DNA of 64,000 nucleotides from an uncultured Treponema sp. GTDB lineage: Bacteria; Spirochaetota; Spirochaetia; Treponematales; Treponemataceae. The notes under the pieces were generated by a model that was given only the letters and a program-made list of their open reading frames with translations, was not told the DNA's origin and made no database searches. Below are positions 1 to 8,092 of this stretch, in pieces. Both the position numbers and the translations under genes were made by a program. The stretch lies in NCBI GenBank assembly GCA_900319625.1, contig ONPD01000001.1, forward strand, positions 124,001-188,000, read 5' to 3'. Numbering within the stretch: position 1 is the first letter of the stretch; the number at the start of each line of letters is the position of its first letter.

Positions 1-255
1 AACGCCAAGCAGATGGAAAAAATCATTAAGCTTTCGGGCGCTTTTATTCCCCGCCGTTATGTTGCCCTGCTTGACCGCTGGTCTGATGATCCGGTTGCTC
101 TTAAACAGGCGGCTATTGCATATGCTACCGACCAGATTATCGATTTGATTGCCAACGGCGTGAACCACGTGCACATTTACACGATGAATAAGCCGGATGT
201 GGCTGCTAAGATTCAGGAAAATCTAAGCGATATTATTCCGCTGCCAAAGTTCTAG
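1..255 (+). CDS. metF: Methylenetetrahydrofolate reductase, C-terminal part (cut by window edge)
   Basis: The reading frame is open from base 1 and ends with TAG at 253-255, so only about the last 84 residues are present. The tail GVNHVHIYTMNKPD is typical of the last beta-strand and helix of MetF, which reduces 5,10-methylene-THF to 5-methyl-THF, the methyl donor for MetH. The next gene is a MetH reactivation domain 20 bp downstream and metH itself follows, so a methionine-branch gene group is well supported. The 5' part of the gene lies outside the window. Confidence 0.88.
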   Translation, partial: NAKQMEKIIKLSGAFIPRRYVALLDRWSDDPVALKQAAIAYATDQIIDLIANGVNHVHIYTMNKPDVAAKIQENLSDIIPLPKF

Positions 256-275
256 GGCAGTCTGCCGGGCGCATA

Positions 276-1001
276 ATGAGCTTTCCTGTCATAAAGTGCT
301 CCTATCGGGCGGAAGATATAGAAATCGATCCTCATGAAGTTTTGCGCTACCTGGGATACAAAAAGGAACTGGTGACGGGTGAGGATATTGCGCAGGTACA
401 GGCGCTGCTGCCGGAGGCCAGGGCTGCGATAAAGGCGGCGGCCTGCTGGGGACGCTTTGAGGTGGAGCTGCTGGAGGAGGGCAGGATTTGCTTTCCTTAC
501 GGGCAGGTTGTCAGCCGGGATTTGTGGCGGAACCTTACGCTGGGGGTACTGGCGGGGGAAAGTGCGGCTTGCGGCGGGCAGGGAACGTTGACCGATAAGG
601 GTGCACCTTCCGCCGGGCAGGGGGCCCTTACAAATGTCAGTCAACCTTGCGGCTCGCGCGAGGTCTTTCTTTTTGCGGCAACCATAGGGCTGGCGTATGA
701 CCGACTGGTTCAGAGGGCGCGAATTACTTCCATGGCAAAGGCAAGTTTTTTGAACGCAATCGGGGCGGCAGCAGTTGAAAACGTTTGCGACCAGATCAAC
801 GAGGAACTTTGCAGGATTGCGGCGGAAGAAGGCAAAAGTCTTCGGCCGCGTTACAGCGCAGGCTACGGGGATTTTTCCCTTGAAAATCAGCGGGGTATTT
901 TTGACCTGCTTTCTCCGGCAAAACACATCGGGCTTACTCTGAAAGACAATCTTATTATGGTGCCGGAAAAATCAGTTACGGCGGTTATCGGCCTTTATTA
1001 A
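276..1001 (+). CDS. Stand-alone B12-dependent methionine synthase reactivation domain
   Basis: 241 aa. The N-terminal IEIDPHEVLRYLGYK and C-terminal YSAGYGDFSLENQ segments match the AdoMet-binding activation domain that forms the C-terminus of long MetH proteins. Such domains help return cob(II)alamin to methylcobalamin by reductive methylation. Here it is a separate gene, and the nearby MetH (825 aa) lacks the domain, so the two proteins probably work in trans. It starts 20 bp after metF. Residues about 95-128 form a Gly/Ala/Ser-rich insertion containing two similar GQG(T/A)LT units that I do not expect in the family; it lies where the gene is locally GC-rich. The family call is solid; the function of the insertion is unknown. 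Confidence 0.85.
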   Translation: MSFPVIKCSYRAEDIEIDPHEVLRYLGYKKELVTGEDIAQVQALLPEARAAIKAAACWGRFEVELLEEGRICFPYGQVVSRDLWRNLTLGVLAGESAACGGQGTLTDKGAPSAGQGALTNVSQPCGSREVFLFAATIGLAYDRLVQRARITSMAKASFLNAIGAAAVENVCDQINEELCRIAAEEGKSLRPRYSAGYGDFSLENQRGIFDLLSPAKHIGLTLKDNLIMVPEKSVTAVIGLY

Positions 1002-1642
1002 GCATAAATCGGTTCAAAATCTTCTGCCGGGTGGCCACAGATAGGACAGACAAAGTCAGCTGGCAGTTCAGAACCTTCGTAAACATAACCGCAGATTTTA
1101 CATTTCCAGCCGGTGATTTTCTTCTGTTCTCCGGAGGATGCGGCGCTTGAGGAGGCACTGGCACCTGCAGGTTTTGGCTTTACATCAGACTGATATTTTG
1201 CGTAAGTCAATGGCGGATTTTTGCTGGTCACTCTGGCATCAGTAATTTCTGCTACAAAAAGCATATGAGTTCCCAAATCCATCTGATTCAAAACCTTACA
1301 TTCGAGCACGGAACAAACTTTTGATTTTGGCGCAGGGCAGCCGTTTCCACAAAGCTCATAATCAAAGCCGTCAAATTTGTTTACGTCGCGGCCGCTCTGA
1401 TAGCCGAAGCGCTTAATCAAATCAAAATCGCAGCTTTCGTCCAGCACGGAAAGTGCAAATATGCCGGATTTTTCTATCATCTGGCAGGTAAGATTCTGTT
1501 TGATTACTGAAATTGCAACCCTGGAAGGATTGTTTGCCGTCTGAAAACAGGTGTTTGTGATGCAGGCATTAATTTTACCGCTGTCGACAGTTCCCAAAAC
1601 AAAAACACCGTAAGAAAGATTGTATAAAGCTTTATTATCCAT
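998..1642 (-). CDS. Flavin reductase-like protein with C-terminal rubredoxin domain
   Basis: 214 aa from the ATG at 1642; the frame is open further upstream, but MDNKALYNLSYGVFVLG is the usual start of this family. Residues 1-150 resemble the FMN-binding flavin reductase/flavoredoxin fold. The C-terminus has a rubredoxin domain with both Cys pairs, CKICGY and CPICGH, joined by a Ser/Ala-rich linker. This matches the high-molecular-weight rubredoxin architecture, an electron carrier to oxygen- or NO-reducing flavodiiron proteins in anaerobes. It is divergent from metH and its last bases overlap the 3' end of the MetH activator. A role as electron donor for MetH reactivation is possible but only inferred from position. 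Confidence 0.8.
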   Translation of the reverse strand: MDNKALYNLSYGVFVLGTVDSGKINACITNTCFQTANNPSRVAISVIKQNLTCQMIEKSGIFALSVLDESCDFDLIKRFGYQSGRDVNKFDGFDYELCGNGCPAPKSKVCSVLECKVLNQMDLGTHMLFVAEITDARVTSKNPPLTYAKYQSDVKPKPAGASASSSAASSGEQKKITGWKCKICGYVYEGSELPADFVCPICGHPAEDFEPIYA

Positions 1643-1718
1643 AGGAAAAGTATAAGGGCAAAACGGGCGGAAAGCACGAAAAATTTTGAGGTATTTATCG
1701 AAAAATCGCCTGCATTTT

Positions 1719-1726
1719 GCTATAAT
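1719..1726 (+). promoter_or_regulatory. Extended -10 promoter for metH
   Basis: TGCTATAAT has the TGn extension and a perfect -10 hexamer at 1721-1726, and it lies 23 bp before the metH ATG. No good -35 is visible, as expected for extended -10 promoters. The implied 5' UTR is only about 15 nt, which leaves no room for a cobalamin or SAM riboswitch. Confidence 0.5.
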
Positions 1727-1748
1727 TGCCAAAAAAACGGGGGCTGCC

Positions 1749-4226
1749 ATGAGTGGTGCAAGAGAAATTTTTAAGAAAGCGTATTCGGATTTTGTTTTTA
1801 TTGACGGCGGATGCGGTTCGATTTTACAGGCTCAGGGATTACAGCCTGGTGAGCTGCCGGAAACCTGGAATATCCTTCATCCGGAAATTATTCAGAAAAT
1901 GCACCGCGATTATCTGCTTGCCGGTGCTAATATCCTTACTTCAAATACTTTTGGCGCAAATATCAATAAATTTCAGCCGGGTGACATTAAGTTCAGCCTG
2001 GATGCTGTAATTAGTGCGGCAATTAAAAATGCCCGCGAGGCTATTGCGGCGGTGGAAAATGACCCGTCCACTCCGGAATCAGTGCGAAATCAGCCTCATT
2101 TTGTTGCCCTGGATATCGGTCCGCTTGGAAAACTTCTCAAGCCCCTTGGCGACCTTGATTTTGAAGACGCTGTAAAAATCTTTTCTTATACAGTAAAAAT
2201 CGGTGCAAAACACGGCGCTGACCTGGTTCTGATTGAAACAATGAACGACCTCTACGAAGCAAAAGCCGCCCTTCTTGCCGCAAAGGAAAACTGCGACCTG
2301 CCGGTTTTGATTACTACAGCCTACGACGAATCAGAAAAACTGTTAACCGGCGCCGACCCGATGACTGTTGTCGCAACAATGGAAGGACTTGGCGCTGATG
2401 CCGTAGGTGTAAACTGCAGTCTTGGCCCGGACCAGATGCTGGGAATTGTTGAAGAGCTTTGCCGCTATGCAAGTATTCCGGTTGTTGTAAGTCCTAATGC
2501 GGGACTTCCACGTTCGGAAGGCGGAAAAACAGTTTACGACGTTGCCCCTGCCGATTTCGCCGCTTCCATGAAAAAAATTGCAGGTCTTGGCGCAACAATG
2601 CTTGGCGGCTGCTGCGGAACAACTCCTGCCCACATCAAGGCAATGAGCGATGCTGTGCGTGCTGAAGTTACTCCGGCCCAGGTTCAGCCTAAAAACGACA
2701 CAATCATCACTTCTTATACACATTCTGTAATTTTTGACCGAAAACCGGTTCTTATCGGTGAGCGAATCAATCCGACGGGAAAGAAAAAGTTTAAGGAAGC
2801 CCTGCGCGCCCACGATATGGACTATATTTTGGGCGAAGCGCTGACTCAGAAAGACAAAAAAGCTGATGTTCTCGACGTAAACGTTGGTCTTCCGGAAATC
2901 GACGAAGTTCAGATGATGGAAGATGTTGTAAAGGAGATTCAGGCGGTAATCGATTTGCCGCTGCAGATTGATACGACAAATCCTGAAGCAATGGAGCGGG
3001 CCCTCCGCTTATATAACGGTAAACCGATGATAAACTCGGTAAACGGCAAGGAAGAAGTTATGCAGCAGATTTTCCCGCTGGCAAAAAAATACGGCGGCCT
3101 TCTTGTTGCCCTTACAATCGATGAATCCGGTATCCCCGAAACTGCCGAGGGCCGCGTCGCAATTGCCCGTAAAATTTACGCCCGCGCTGCCGATTACGGA
3201 ATTGCCGCAAAAAATATCATTATCGACCCGCTGGCTATGAGTATAAGCTCCGACCCGAAAAGTGCTATTGCCACCCTGGATGCCCTCAAGGCTATCCGCG
3301 ACCAGCTTGGCGGCAAAACCAGTCTTGGAGTTTCCAATATTTCCTTTGGCCTTCCGACCCGCGATTTTGTCAACGCTGCCTTTTTTACCCTGGCAATGCA
3401 CAACGGCCTTTCTGCCGCAATTATGAACCCCAACAGCCTGGAGATGATGAAGTCCTACTACACCTTCTGCGCCCTGCTTGCCATCGACGAAAACTGCGCA
3501 AACTACATTGATTTTGCAACGAATATGCCTGCATTACAGTCCCCAGTTGCTCTTTCTGCTCAGACAAGCAGCAGTCCAGTTGAGAAAACGCCAGCTGATT
3601 CATCACAATCAGAATTGATTGATGCAATACGACGCGGCTTAAAAGAAAGGGCAGCTGTTTTAACGGCTGAAATGCTAAAATCTAAGGCCGCCCTTGAAAT
3701 AATCGATGGTGAACTTATTCCCGCTCTGGATATCGTGGGAAAAGGCTTCGAGAAAAAGACAGTCTTCCTGCCTCAGCTTCTGATGGCCGCTGAAGCCGCC
3801 AGTGCCGCCTTCGCTGTAATTAAGGAACAGATTGCTGCCGCCGGAGGAGCCAGCGAGAAAAAAGGAAAAATCGTGCTGGCAACCGTAAAAGGTGACATCC
3901 ACGACATCGGTAAAAATATCGTAAAGGTTCTTCTGGAAAACTACGGCTACGACGTAATAGACCTTGGAAAAGACGTTGACCCTGAATTAATTCTGGAAAC
4001 CGTTCAGCGTGATAATATCCGCCTGGTAGGCCTTAGCGCTCTGATGACAACTACCGTTCCCGCCATGGAAGCGACAATTAAACTGCTTCGGGGCGCCGGA
4101 AGTCCCGCTAAAGTGGTGGTAGGGGGCGCTGTAATGACCCAGAACTACGCCGATATGATCGGCGCCGACAAATACTGCCACGACGCCATGGAAACTGTTC
4201 GTTATGCTGAGGAAATATTCGCGTGA
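1749..4226 (+). CDS. metH: Cobalamin-dependent methionine synthase (lacks activation domain)
   Basis: 825 aa from the ATG at 1749; an upstream in-frame codon would add 21 unlikely residues. Order of domains: homocysteine-binding barrel (about 1-310) with zinc ligands in NCSLGP and GGCCGTTP; pterin-binding barrel (about 330-600) starting at LIGERINPTGKK; helical cap and cobalamin-binding domain (about 640-825) with the DxHxxG motif as DIHDIG. It transfers the methyl group of methyl-THF to homocysteine. Long MetH proteins have about 1200 residues; the reactivation domain is encoded separately at 276-1001. A Ser/Pro/Ala-rich linker at about residues 600-620 is unusually long. The 3' end is duplicated: a 19-bp sequence encoding the final residues recurs 94 bp downstream. 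Confidence 0.93.
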   Translation: MSGAREIFKKAYSDFVFIDGGCGSILQAQGLQPGELPETWNILHPEIIQKMHRDYLLAGANILTSNTFGANINKFQPGDIKFSLDAVISAAIKNAREAIAAVENDPSTPESVRNQPHFVALDIGPLGKLLKPLGDLDFEDAVKIFSYTVKIGAKHGADLVLIETMNDLYEAKAALLAAKENCDLPVLITTAYDESEKLLTGADPMTVVATMEGLGADAVGVNCSLGPDQMLGIVEELCRYASIPVVVSPNAGLPRSEGGKTVYDVAPADFAASMKKIAGLGATMLGGCCGTTPAHIKAMSDAVRAEVTPAQVQPKNDTIITSYTHSVIFDRKPVLIGERINPTGKKKFKEALRAHDMDYILGEALTQKDKKADVLDVNVGLPEIDEVQMMEDVVKEIQAVIDLPLQIDTTNPEAMERALRLYNGKPMINSVNGKEEVMQQIFPLAKKYGGLLVALTIDESGIPETAEGRVAIARKIYARAADYGIAAKNIIIDPLAMSISSDPKSAIATLDALKAIRDQLGGKTSLGVSNISFGLPTRDFVNAAFFTLAMHNGLSAAIMNPNSLEMMKSYYTFCALLAIDENCANYIDFATNMPALQSPVALSAQTSSSPVEKTPADSSQSELIDAIRRGLKERAAVLTAEMLKSKAALEIIDGELIPALDIVGKGFEKKTVFLPQLLMAAEAASAAFAVIKEQIAAAGGASEKKGKIVLATVKGDIHDIGKNIVKVLLENYGYDVIDLGKDVDPELILETVQRDNIRLVGLSALMTTTVPAMEATIKLLRGAGSPAKVVVGGAVMTQNYADMIGADKYCHDAMETVRYAEEIFA

Positions 4227-4316
4227 ACCTGCGCTTTGCGCAGGTTAAGCAAAGGTTTGGAAAACTGCCAGATGCAGGTGACCTTACGATCTTTGCAATG
4301 CTGAGGAAATATTCGC
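4204..4316. repeat. 19-bp direct repeat flanking a palindromic insert at the metH 3' end
   Basis: ATGCTGAGGAAATATTCGC occurs at 4204-4222 (end of metH) and again at 4298-4316. Both copies would encode the same C-terminal peptide followed by a stop codon. The 75 bp between them hold a perfect 9-bp hairpin with loop TTT (4226-4246) and a weaker GCAAAG/CTTTGC stem (4249-4254 with 4291-4296). It looks like insertion of a short palindromic element with target duplication, or a tandem duplication that later diverged. Confidence 0.7.
4226..4246. repeat. Palindromic repeat with GC-TTT-GC core, copy 1
   Basis: The stem is AACCTGCGC/GCGCAGGTT with loop TTT. The 17-nt core ACCTGCGCTTTGCGCAG recurs exactly at 55745-55761, downstream of the porin gene. 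No U-tract follows, so it is not a standard terminator. Confidence 0.7.
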
Positions 4317-5225
4317 TTAATACAAGGTTTCCCCTAAAATTCTTGCTGCCAGGCTTACCGCAAGAATTGCTGTCTGGTTACGAATATCAAGAATAGGATT
4401 TACCTCGACAATTTCGGCAGATTTTACCATATTGGTAGCGGCCATTTCTTCCATAAGGAGAAGGGCTTCGCGGTTTGTAAGTCCGCCTGGAAGAGGAATA
4501 CCGGTTCCCGGAGCGAACATAGGATCAAGAACGTCCATGTCAAAGCTTACGTGAATAATATCAACGTGAGAGCGGAAGAAGCAAACAATCTGCTTGAGGA
4601 TTGCAGGGAAGCCCTGGCGTTCGATATCGCTCATTGTGAAGACGGTAACGCCGGCTTCTTTCATCAGCTTTTTTTCACCTTCATCAAGGTCGCGCTGGCC
4701 CACAAAACAGATGTTTTTAGGGTCAATCTTCTGTCCTTCGTAGTAAAGATTTGTGAGTTCAGGGATTCCATATCCGGCTGAAGCTGCAAGGCATTCTCCA
4801 TGGATATTTCCGCTTGGGGTTGTTTCTGTGGTGTTGAAGTCGCCGTGAGCATCAACGTAGAGCACACCAAGGCGTTTGCCCTGCTTTTTTGCGCTGGCTG
4901 CAAGACCGGCAATTGAACCAAGTGCGATGGAGTGGTCGCCGCCGATTGTAAGGGGGAATTCACCTTTATCTGCAATTTCTTCTACCAGGGCTGCAAGATT
5001 AGTGCAGGCTTTTGTGATTGGCTCAAGGTATTTTGCTTTAGGATTTCCGATTTTTTCGTATTCCTGAGTTGTTGCCTGGAAAATTGAAGAGTGTTCAAAA
5101 GTTTTGTGACCCAGGCTTTCAATTTTTTCTTTAATTCCGGCTAAGCGGATTGCCGACGGTCCCATATCAGAACCGTGGCGGCTGGCACCAAAATCTAATG
5201 GCATTTCCAAAATATGTACGTTCAT
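4317..5225 (-). CDS. rocF: Arginase
   Basis: 302 aa, the usual length. It hydrolyses L-arginine to ornithine and urea. The binuclear Mn ligands are visible in three classic motifs: GGDHSIALG (about 107-115), DAHGDFNT (about 136-143) and SFDMDVLDP (about 240-248). The ATG at 5225 is preceded by GGAGA. Ornithine may feed fermentation, polyamine synthesis, or the ornithine-type peptidoglycan known from treponemes; the last use is inference. The gene is convergent with metH and its stop codon abuts the second copy of the metH 3' repeat. Confidence 0.92.
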   Translation of the reverse strand: MNVHILEMPLDFGASRHGSDMGPSAIRLAGIKEKIESLGHKTFEHSSIFQATTQEYEKIGNPKAKYLEPITKACTNLAALVEEIADKGEFPLTIGGDHSIALGSIAGLAASAKKQGKRLGVLYVDAHGDFNTTETTPSGNIHGECLAASAGYGIPELTNLYYEGQKIDPKNICFVGQRDLDEGEKKLMKEAGVTVFTMSDIERQGFPAILKQIVCFFRSHVDIIHVSFDMDVLDPMFAPGTGIPLPGGLTNREALLLMEEMAATNMVKSAEIVEVNPILDIRNQTAILAVSLAARILGETLY

Positions 5226-5273
5226 AATTATTCTCCAAAAATGGCTCCCGGTTGCAGATCATGGTACAAAACC

Positions 5274-5352
5274 GCGCGATATCGCGCTACACGCTGATTG
5301 TTGCAAAGAAACTATATAATTGACCGCTCACGCGGTCGCAACAATCAGAGTG
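5274..5352. repeat. Composite palindromic element between fadD and arginase genes
   Basis: A perfect 14-bp palindrome, GCGCGATATCGCGC (5274-5287), is followed by a long hairpin. The 15-nt arm 5290-5304 pairs with 5338-5352 with one mismatch. It encloses a second stem GACCGC/GCGGTC (5322-5327 with 5332-5337). A T5 run follows on the plus strand, but both flanking genes lie on the minus strand, so terminator function would be in the antisense direction. The rest of the 193-bp gap shows no gene. Confidence 0.65.
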
Positions 5353-5418
5353 TTTTTGCCCCATGTTCTGCTCCCTCGCGCCAGTTTTACCTATAAAATT
5401 TATAATATTTTTGCAATG

Positions 5419-7350
5419 CTAATCCTCTTCGATGAACATAGCTTCGATTTCTTTCTTGTAAATCTCGTTGATGCGGAAGCGCATGATTTCCTGCTTAGCA
5501 GAAAGTTCAACACCAACTTCAAAAGGCTTTGTAATCAGAGTGAACTTATTGATACGCTCGAACATCTTAAATCCGTTCTTTGAGCTGATGAGGTTTGCAA
5601 TTTCGCCTTCGTACAAGGTCTGAATTTCGTTTGAAGCCAGCAGATTTTCGTAAGTGTCGTACTGGATTCCGTTTTCTGCGGCGTAATTCTTAATTTCATC
5701 TTCATCAACAAGAATTAGGGCTGCAAGATAACGTTTATCCTGACCAAGAACAACTGCCTGCTTGATAAAGCGGGATTCAGAAAGCTTCATTTCGATTGGA
5801 AGAGGTTCAAGGTTTTCTCCGCCGCGCAAAACGATTGTATCTTTAATACGACCCTTAATCTGAAGTTCGTTGTGGATTGTAAATACTGCAAGGTCACCAG
5901 TATCAAGCCAGCCGTCAACAGTCATAACTTTTTCTGTCAAATCAGGGCGTTTGTAGTAGCCTTTCATTACAGTTGGACCCTTAATCTGAAGGATTCCCTG
6001 CTGACCGCGTTCCAGAACGTAGCCGTCCATATCAACAATGCGGGCCTGAATACCACGGATTGGAGAACCGATTGTGCGGTAAATTGGAGCGGCAATAGGG
6101 CGGACAGCAACGATTGGAGCTGTTTCGGTAAGTCCGTAGCCTTCTACAATTTTAACACCAATAGCCCAGAAGAACTCATCAATATTTTTTGGATAGGCAC
6201 CGCCACCGGCAATACCTGCGCGGAAGTTAGATCCAAGCATTACCTTAATCTTGCGGAAAATAAGCAGATCACCCAGCCAGTAAAGAGGCCACATCAGGCT
6301 CCATGGCAGGATAAAGAGAATCCACCAGAGAACCGGGCGGTAAGCGGTAAAGCATGGATTTTCATTAAACATTTTTCTCTGCATTGCCTTGTGGATTTTT
6401 GCAACGCCGACAAAGAAATTAAACAGCTTGAGAACAAGTCCGCCGGTTTTTCGCATTTTTTTAGTAACGCCGTCGTAAACAGCTTCAAAAACGCGGGGAA
6501 CGGCAGGAAGCAGGTGAGGATTGAGTTTTTTGAAATCTGCGAGCAGGATTGAACCGATTGGCTTTGAATAGCAGATTGAACCACCCTGAATCAAAATTAC
6601 GTATTCTACTTCGCGTTCAAAAACGTGCCATACCGGTAAAACGCTGAGGGCACGGTCACCAGGGTTAATGTAAATTCGCTCAGGAATTTCATCAAGCTGG
6701 GCAAGGAAGTTTTTGTGAGTGAGCATTACACCCTTTGGAGTTCCTGTTGTTCCCGAAGTAAAGATGATTGTAGCAAGATCATCGCCGCTTCCTTTTTCAA
6801 CTTCAGCTTCAATTTCATCCTTGTGTTCTACGCGCCATTTTTTACCGCTGTTTACAAGCTGATTAAAGGTGTAAAGTTCAACTGCTCCGGCCTTGCAGGT
6901 GTCGCGAACCTCATCCTTAATATCATCTTCAAGAGCGATAATAATTTTAAGAGCCGGAAGCTTTTCCTTAAGGCTCATGATTTTCTTTACCTGGGAATTA
7001 TTCTGGGCAATACAGAATTTACATTCAGTGATTGCAAGAATCTGTTCCAGGTCAATTAAGGTTGCATCACAGCCGCGGGGAACATCAACCGCACCAATAG
7101 AAATAACGCCGATATCAGCCTGCTGCCATTCCGGGCAGTTATCAGAAATCAAGCCGATAGGCTCGGTACGCTTCAATCCCAAATCCAGGAGTCCAGCACC
7201 AAAATCAAGACCGGTCTGGTACATTGTTCTGTATGTGATTGGCTCAAAATCACCGTTTTTTAATCTTCTGTACTGAGAAGGAATTTCCGGCCATTTTTCA
7301 GCCGAATTCTTAATCATCTTTGCAACAGTGTAATTTTCCTCAAATACCAT
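5419..7350 (-). CDS. fadD: Long-chain fatty acid-CoA ligase (AMP-forming)
   Basis: 643 aa, class I adenylate-forming enzyme of the long-chain acyl-CoA synthetase group. Motifs: P-loop-like TSGTTGTPKGVMLTH (about 200-215), GYGLTETAP (about 410), GWLDTGDLA (about 485) and the hinge/lysine region IKGRIKDTIVLRGGEN. It activates fatty acids as acyl-CoA with ATP. A hydrophobic stretch around residues 340-365 (rich in W, L, I, P) suggests membrane association. The ATG at 7350 has an AGG site upstream, and a near-consensus promoter lies at 7405-7433. No other fatty-acid degradation genes are nearby, so it may serve uptake or recycling of exogenous fatty acids. Confidence 0.9.
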   Translation of the reverse strand: MVFEENYTVAKMIKNSAEKWPEIPSQYRRLKNGDFEPITYRTMYQTGLDFGAGLLDLGLKRTEPIGLISDNCPEWQQADIGVISIGAVDVPRGCDATLIDLEQILAITECKFCIAQNNSQVKKIMSLKEKLPALKIIIALEDDIKDEVRDTCKAGAVELYTFNQLVNSGKKWRVEHKDEIEAEVEKGSGDDLATIIFTSGTTGTPKGVMLTHKNFLAQLDEIPERIYINPGDRALSVLPVWHVFEREVEYVILIQGGSICYSKPIGSILLADFKKLNPHLLPAVPRVFEAVYDGVTKKMRKTGGLVLKLFNFFVGVAKIHKAMQRKMFNENPCFTAYRPVLWWILFILPWSLMWPLYWLGDLLIFRKIKVMLGSNFRAGIAGGGAYPKNIDEFFWAIGVKIVEGYGLTETAPIVAVRPIAAPIYRTIGSPIRGIQARIVDMDGYVLERGQQGILQIKGPTVMKGYYKRPDLTEKVMTVDGWLDTGDLAVFTIHNELQIKGRIKDTIVLRGGENLEPLPIEMKLSESRFIKQAVVLGQDKRYLAALILVDEDEIKNYAAENGIQYDTYENLLASNEIQTLYEGEIANLISSKNGFKMFERINKFTLITKPFEVGVELSAKQEIMRFRINEIYKKEIEAMFIEED

Positions 7351-7404
7351 AAATACCTCAAGGTTATCTAAAATGACATTTTATCAAAAAGTGTAAACTA
7401 AAAT

Positions 7405-7433
7405 ATTATAATGCTATTTTTTAGTGGTTGCAA
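7405..7433 (-). promoter_or_regulatory. Sigma-70 type promoter for the acyl-CoA ligase gene
   Basis: On the minus strand TTGCAA (7428-7433) and TATAAT (7405-7410) are separated by exactly 17 bp. The expected start gives a 5' UTR of about 48 nt ahead of the ATG at 7350. Confidence 0.65.
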
Positions 7434-7440
7434 GGCAAAG

Positions 7441-7453
7441 TATAATGTATAAT
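7441..7453 (+). promoter_or_regulatory. Tandem TATAAT boxes close to a start codon (possible leaderless mRNA)
   Basis: Two TATAAT hexamers (7441-7446 and 7448-7453) lie immediately before the ATG at 7460, only 6 nt after the second box. There is no Shine-Dalgarno sequence. Transcription from the second box would begin at or next to the start codon. Confidence 0.4.
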
Positions 7454-7459
7454 TTACGT

Positions 7460-8092
7460 ATGAATGTAAGTACAATTATTGAACTTGTGGGTTATACTGG
7501 CTCACTCCTGGTTATCATTTCTATGCTGATGACATCCCTTACAAAACTCAGGGTTGTCAATTCTATTGGATGTATCGTTTTTGCAACTTATGCTCTGATT
7601 ATCAAATCCTATCCGACCGCTGCAATGCAGGCTTGTCTTTTAATCATCAACTGTATCGGACTTTATAATCTTTCTAAAAACAAAAAGCAGTATTCGATTA
7701 CAGAGCTGAAAAACGGCGATAGTTACATTAATTTCTTCATCGAAAGCTACAAAAATGATATCGAAAAGTTTTTCCCTAAGGTTGGCGGCTTTTCTGCAAC
7801 TTCAGTAAGTGATGATAAGGCAAAAATATTTATGACTGTAACCGGCTCAACTACTGTGGGAATTATGCTTGCCCGCAAAGTTACGGATGATACTCTGGAA
7901 ATTGATCTTGATTACACAGTTCCTGCTTACCGTGACTGTTCTGCCGGAAAATTCCTTTTTGAATATCTTGAAGAAAAGGGCTGGAAAAAACTTCTCGCCA
8001 AAAATGACGTTGCTGAGCACAAAGAATATCTTAATAAAATGGGATTTAAAGCTCAGGGCGATTATTTTGTAAAAGAGTTTTTATTCAGATAA
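7460..8092 (+). CDS. YgjV-like membrane protein with GNAT-like C-terminal region
   Basis: About 210 aa from the ATG at 7460; ATG 7445 and GTG 7424 are alternative starts. Residues 1-75 contain three hydrophobic segments resembling the YgjV/inner-membrane IMP family. Residues 85-210 are soluble, with a strand pattern and a DLDYTVPAYRDCSAGKF segment reminiscent of the acetyl-CoA loop region of GNAT enzymes, ending NKMGFKAQGDYFVK. A membrane-anchored acetyltransferase-like fold is my inference; no acceptor can be named. The gene overlaps the next gene tail-to-tail by 12 bp. Confidence 0.65.
   Translation: MNVSTIIELVGYTGSLLVIISMLMTSLTKLRVVNSIGCIVFATYALIIKSYPTAAMQACLLIINCIGLYNLSKNKKQYSITELKNGDSYINFFIESYKNDIEKFFPKVGGFSATSVSDDKAKIFMTVTGSTTVGIMLARKVTDDTLEIDLDYTVPAYRDCSAGKFLFEYLEEKGWKKLLAKNDVAEHKEYLNKMGFKAQGDYFVKEFLFR

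Noticed and set aside
1642..1748. Cobalamin or SAM riboswitch before metH
   Set aside because: The implied 5' UTR is about 15 nt and none of the conserved riboswitch blocks is present.
4223..4319. Frameshift or split metH because of two stop codons
   Set aside because: The first stop gives a full-length MetH; the second copy of the 3' end is a duplication, not a broken gene.
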